DNA of 64,000 nucleotides from JBASEY01 sp964404285 (GTDB taxonomy: Bacteria; CSSED10-310): the NCBI GenBank assembly GCA_964404285.1, contig CAYOJK010000010.1, forward strand, positions 18,802-82,801. The letters are read 5' to 3'. The notes under the pieces are model-generated. The model had not been told where the DNA came from. It did no database searches and saw nothing but the letters and a program-made list of their open reading frames with translations. The translations under genes were made by a program, and so were the position numbers. Each line of letters begins with the position of its first letter. The stretch's first letter is position 1. Positions 63,911 through 64,000 of the stretch are shown here, piece by piece.

Positions 63911-63934
63911 GTAATTAATTGGAAGTCTGTCCCT
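63911..63934 (-). repeat. Dispersed repeat, reverse orientation
   Basis: The minus strand reads AGGGACAGACTTCCAATTAA, matching the core found elsewhere in the window. This is the only clear copy in reverse orientation. Confidence 0.7.
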
Positions 63935-64000
63935 TTAATAAACGGAAAATTTCCTCGACCAATGTATTGGAAAGGGTATTCAAAGAGATTCGAAGGCATA

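Overview
The window looks like a chromosomal segment from a Gram-negative, probably anaerobic, uncultured-type bacterium. An outer membrane is implied by a TolC-family channel with MacB-type export genes, several lipoprotein signal peptides, a YbgF/CpoB-like protein and a small beta-barrel-like protein. Anaerobic metabolism is suggested by a tungsten aldehyde:ferredoxin oxidoreductase (AOR) locus full of Fe-S motifs. I cannot name the phylum. The mix of P/T-linker SUMF1 proteins, AOR, DUF2079 and abundant short dispersed repeats is typical of candidate-phylum or deltaproteobacterial-like genomes. No rRNA or tRNA gene, CRISPR array or complete mobile element was recognised.

Layout. 1-2024 (minus): a TldD/TldE-type protease pair, the second running off the left edge. 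2254-3264: an AEC-family permease. 3386-4973: a compact type II restriction-modification pair, AT-rich and probably acquired. 5077-5514 (minus): an intact antitoxin next to a 40-residue toxin stump. 5554-8221 (minus): mnmA and a B12-binding radical SAM gene. 8479-8995: a broken SGNH-hydrolase gene. 9049-15068 (minus): a PiT phosphate transporter and smc. 15522-17392: a YbgF-like lipoprotein and a LysM protein, ended by a terminator.

17481-30980 is one long collinear plus-strand block, most junctions overlapping by 1-26 bp: dprA, topA, xerC, hslU, an FN3-like lipoprotein, dapA, dapB, an S55 peptidase-like protein, a beta-propeller-like exported protein and a DUF4412-like protein, then a strong hairpin terminator. 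The hslV gene normally found between xerC and hslU is absent, and HslU lacks its usual C-terminal docking tail.

31043-36259 (minus) is the most unusual locus. An AOR is split over two adjacent genes. The first carries the AOR N-terminal domain followed by NuoE-like and NuoF-like modules. The second carries NuoG-like Fe-S modules followed by the rest of AOR. A ThiF/ThiS-type sulfur-transfer pair follows. The NuoF-like part keeps its 4Fe-4S cysteines but has lost the glycine-rich FMN loop.

36482-37955 encodes two small exported proteins. 38116-44242 (minus) is a tolC / adaptor / adaptor / MacB permease / ATPase export operon with two paralogous adaptors. 44406-47481 (minus) has a TPR-like protein and a DUF2079 membrane protein. 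pckA (48085-49740) is flanked by repeat-rich spacers. 50273-54411 (minus) is an FG-GAP lipoprotein followed by an active/inactive M16 peptidase pair. 54566-58890 has a SUMF1-domain exported protein, an N-terminal-Cys Ntn hydrolase and a phosphohexomutase. 59422-62245 (minus) is fabZ-pyrF-upp-HEAT, and 62647-63771 is a DUF1704-type metalloprotease-like protein. A dispersed repeat with the core GGGGGACAGACTTCC occurs in the spacers around pckA, before the HEAT gene and at the right edge.
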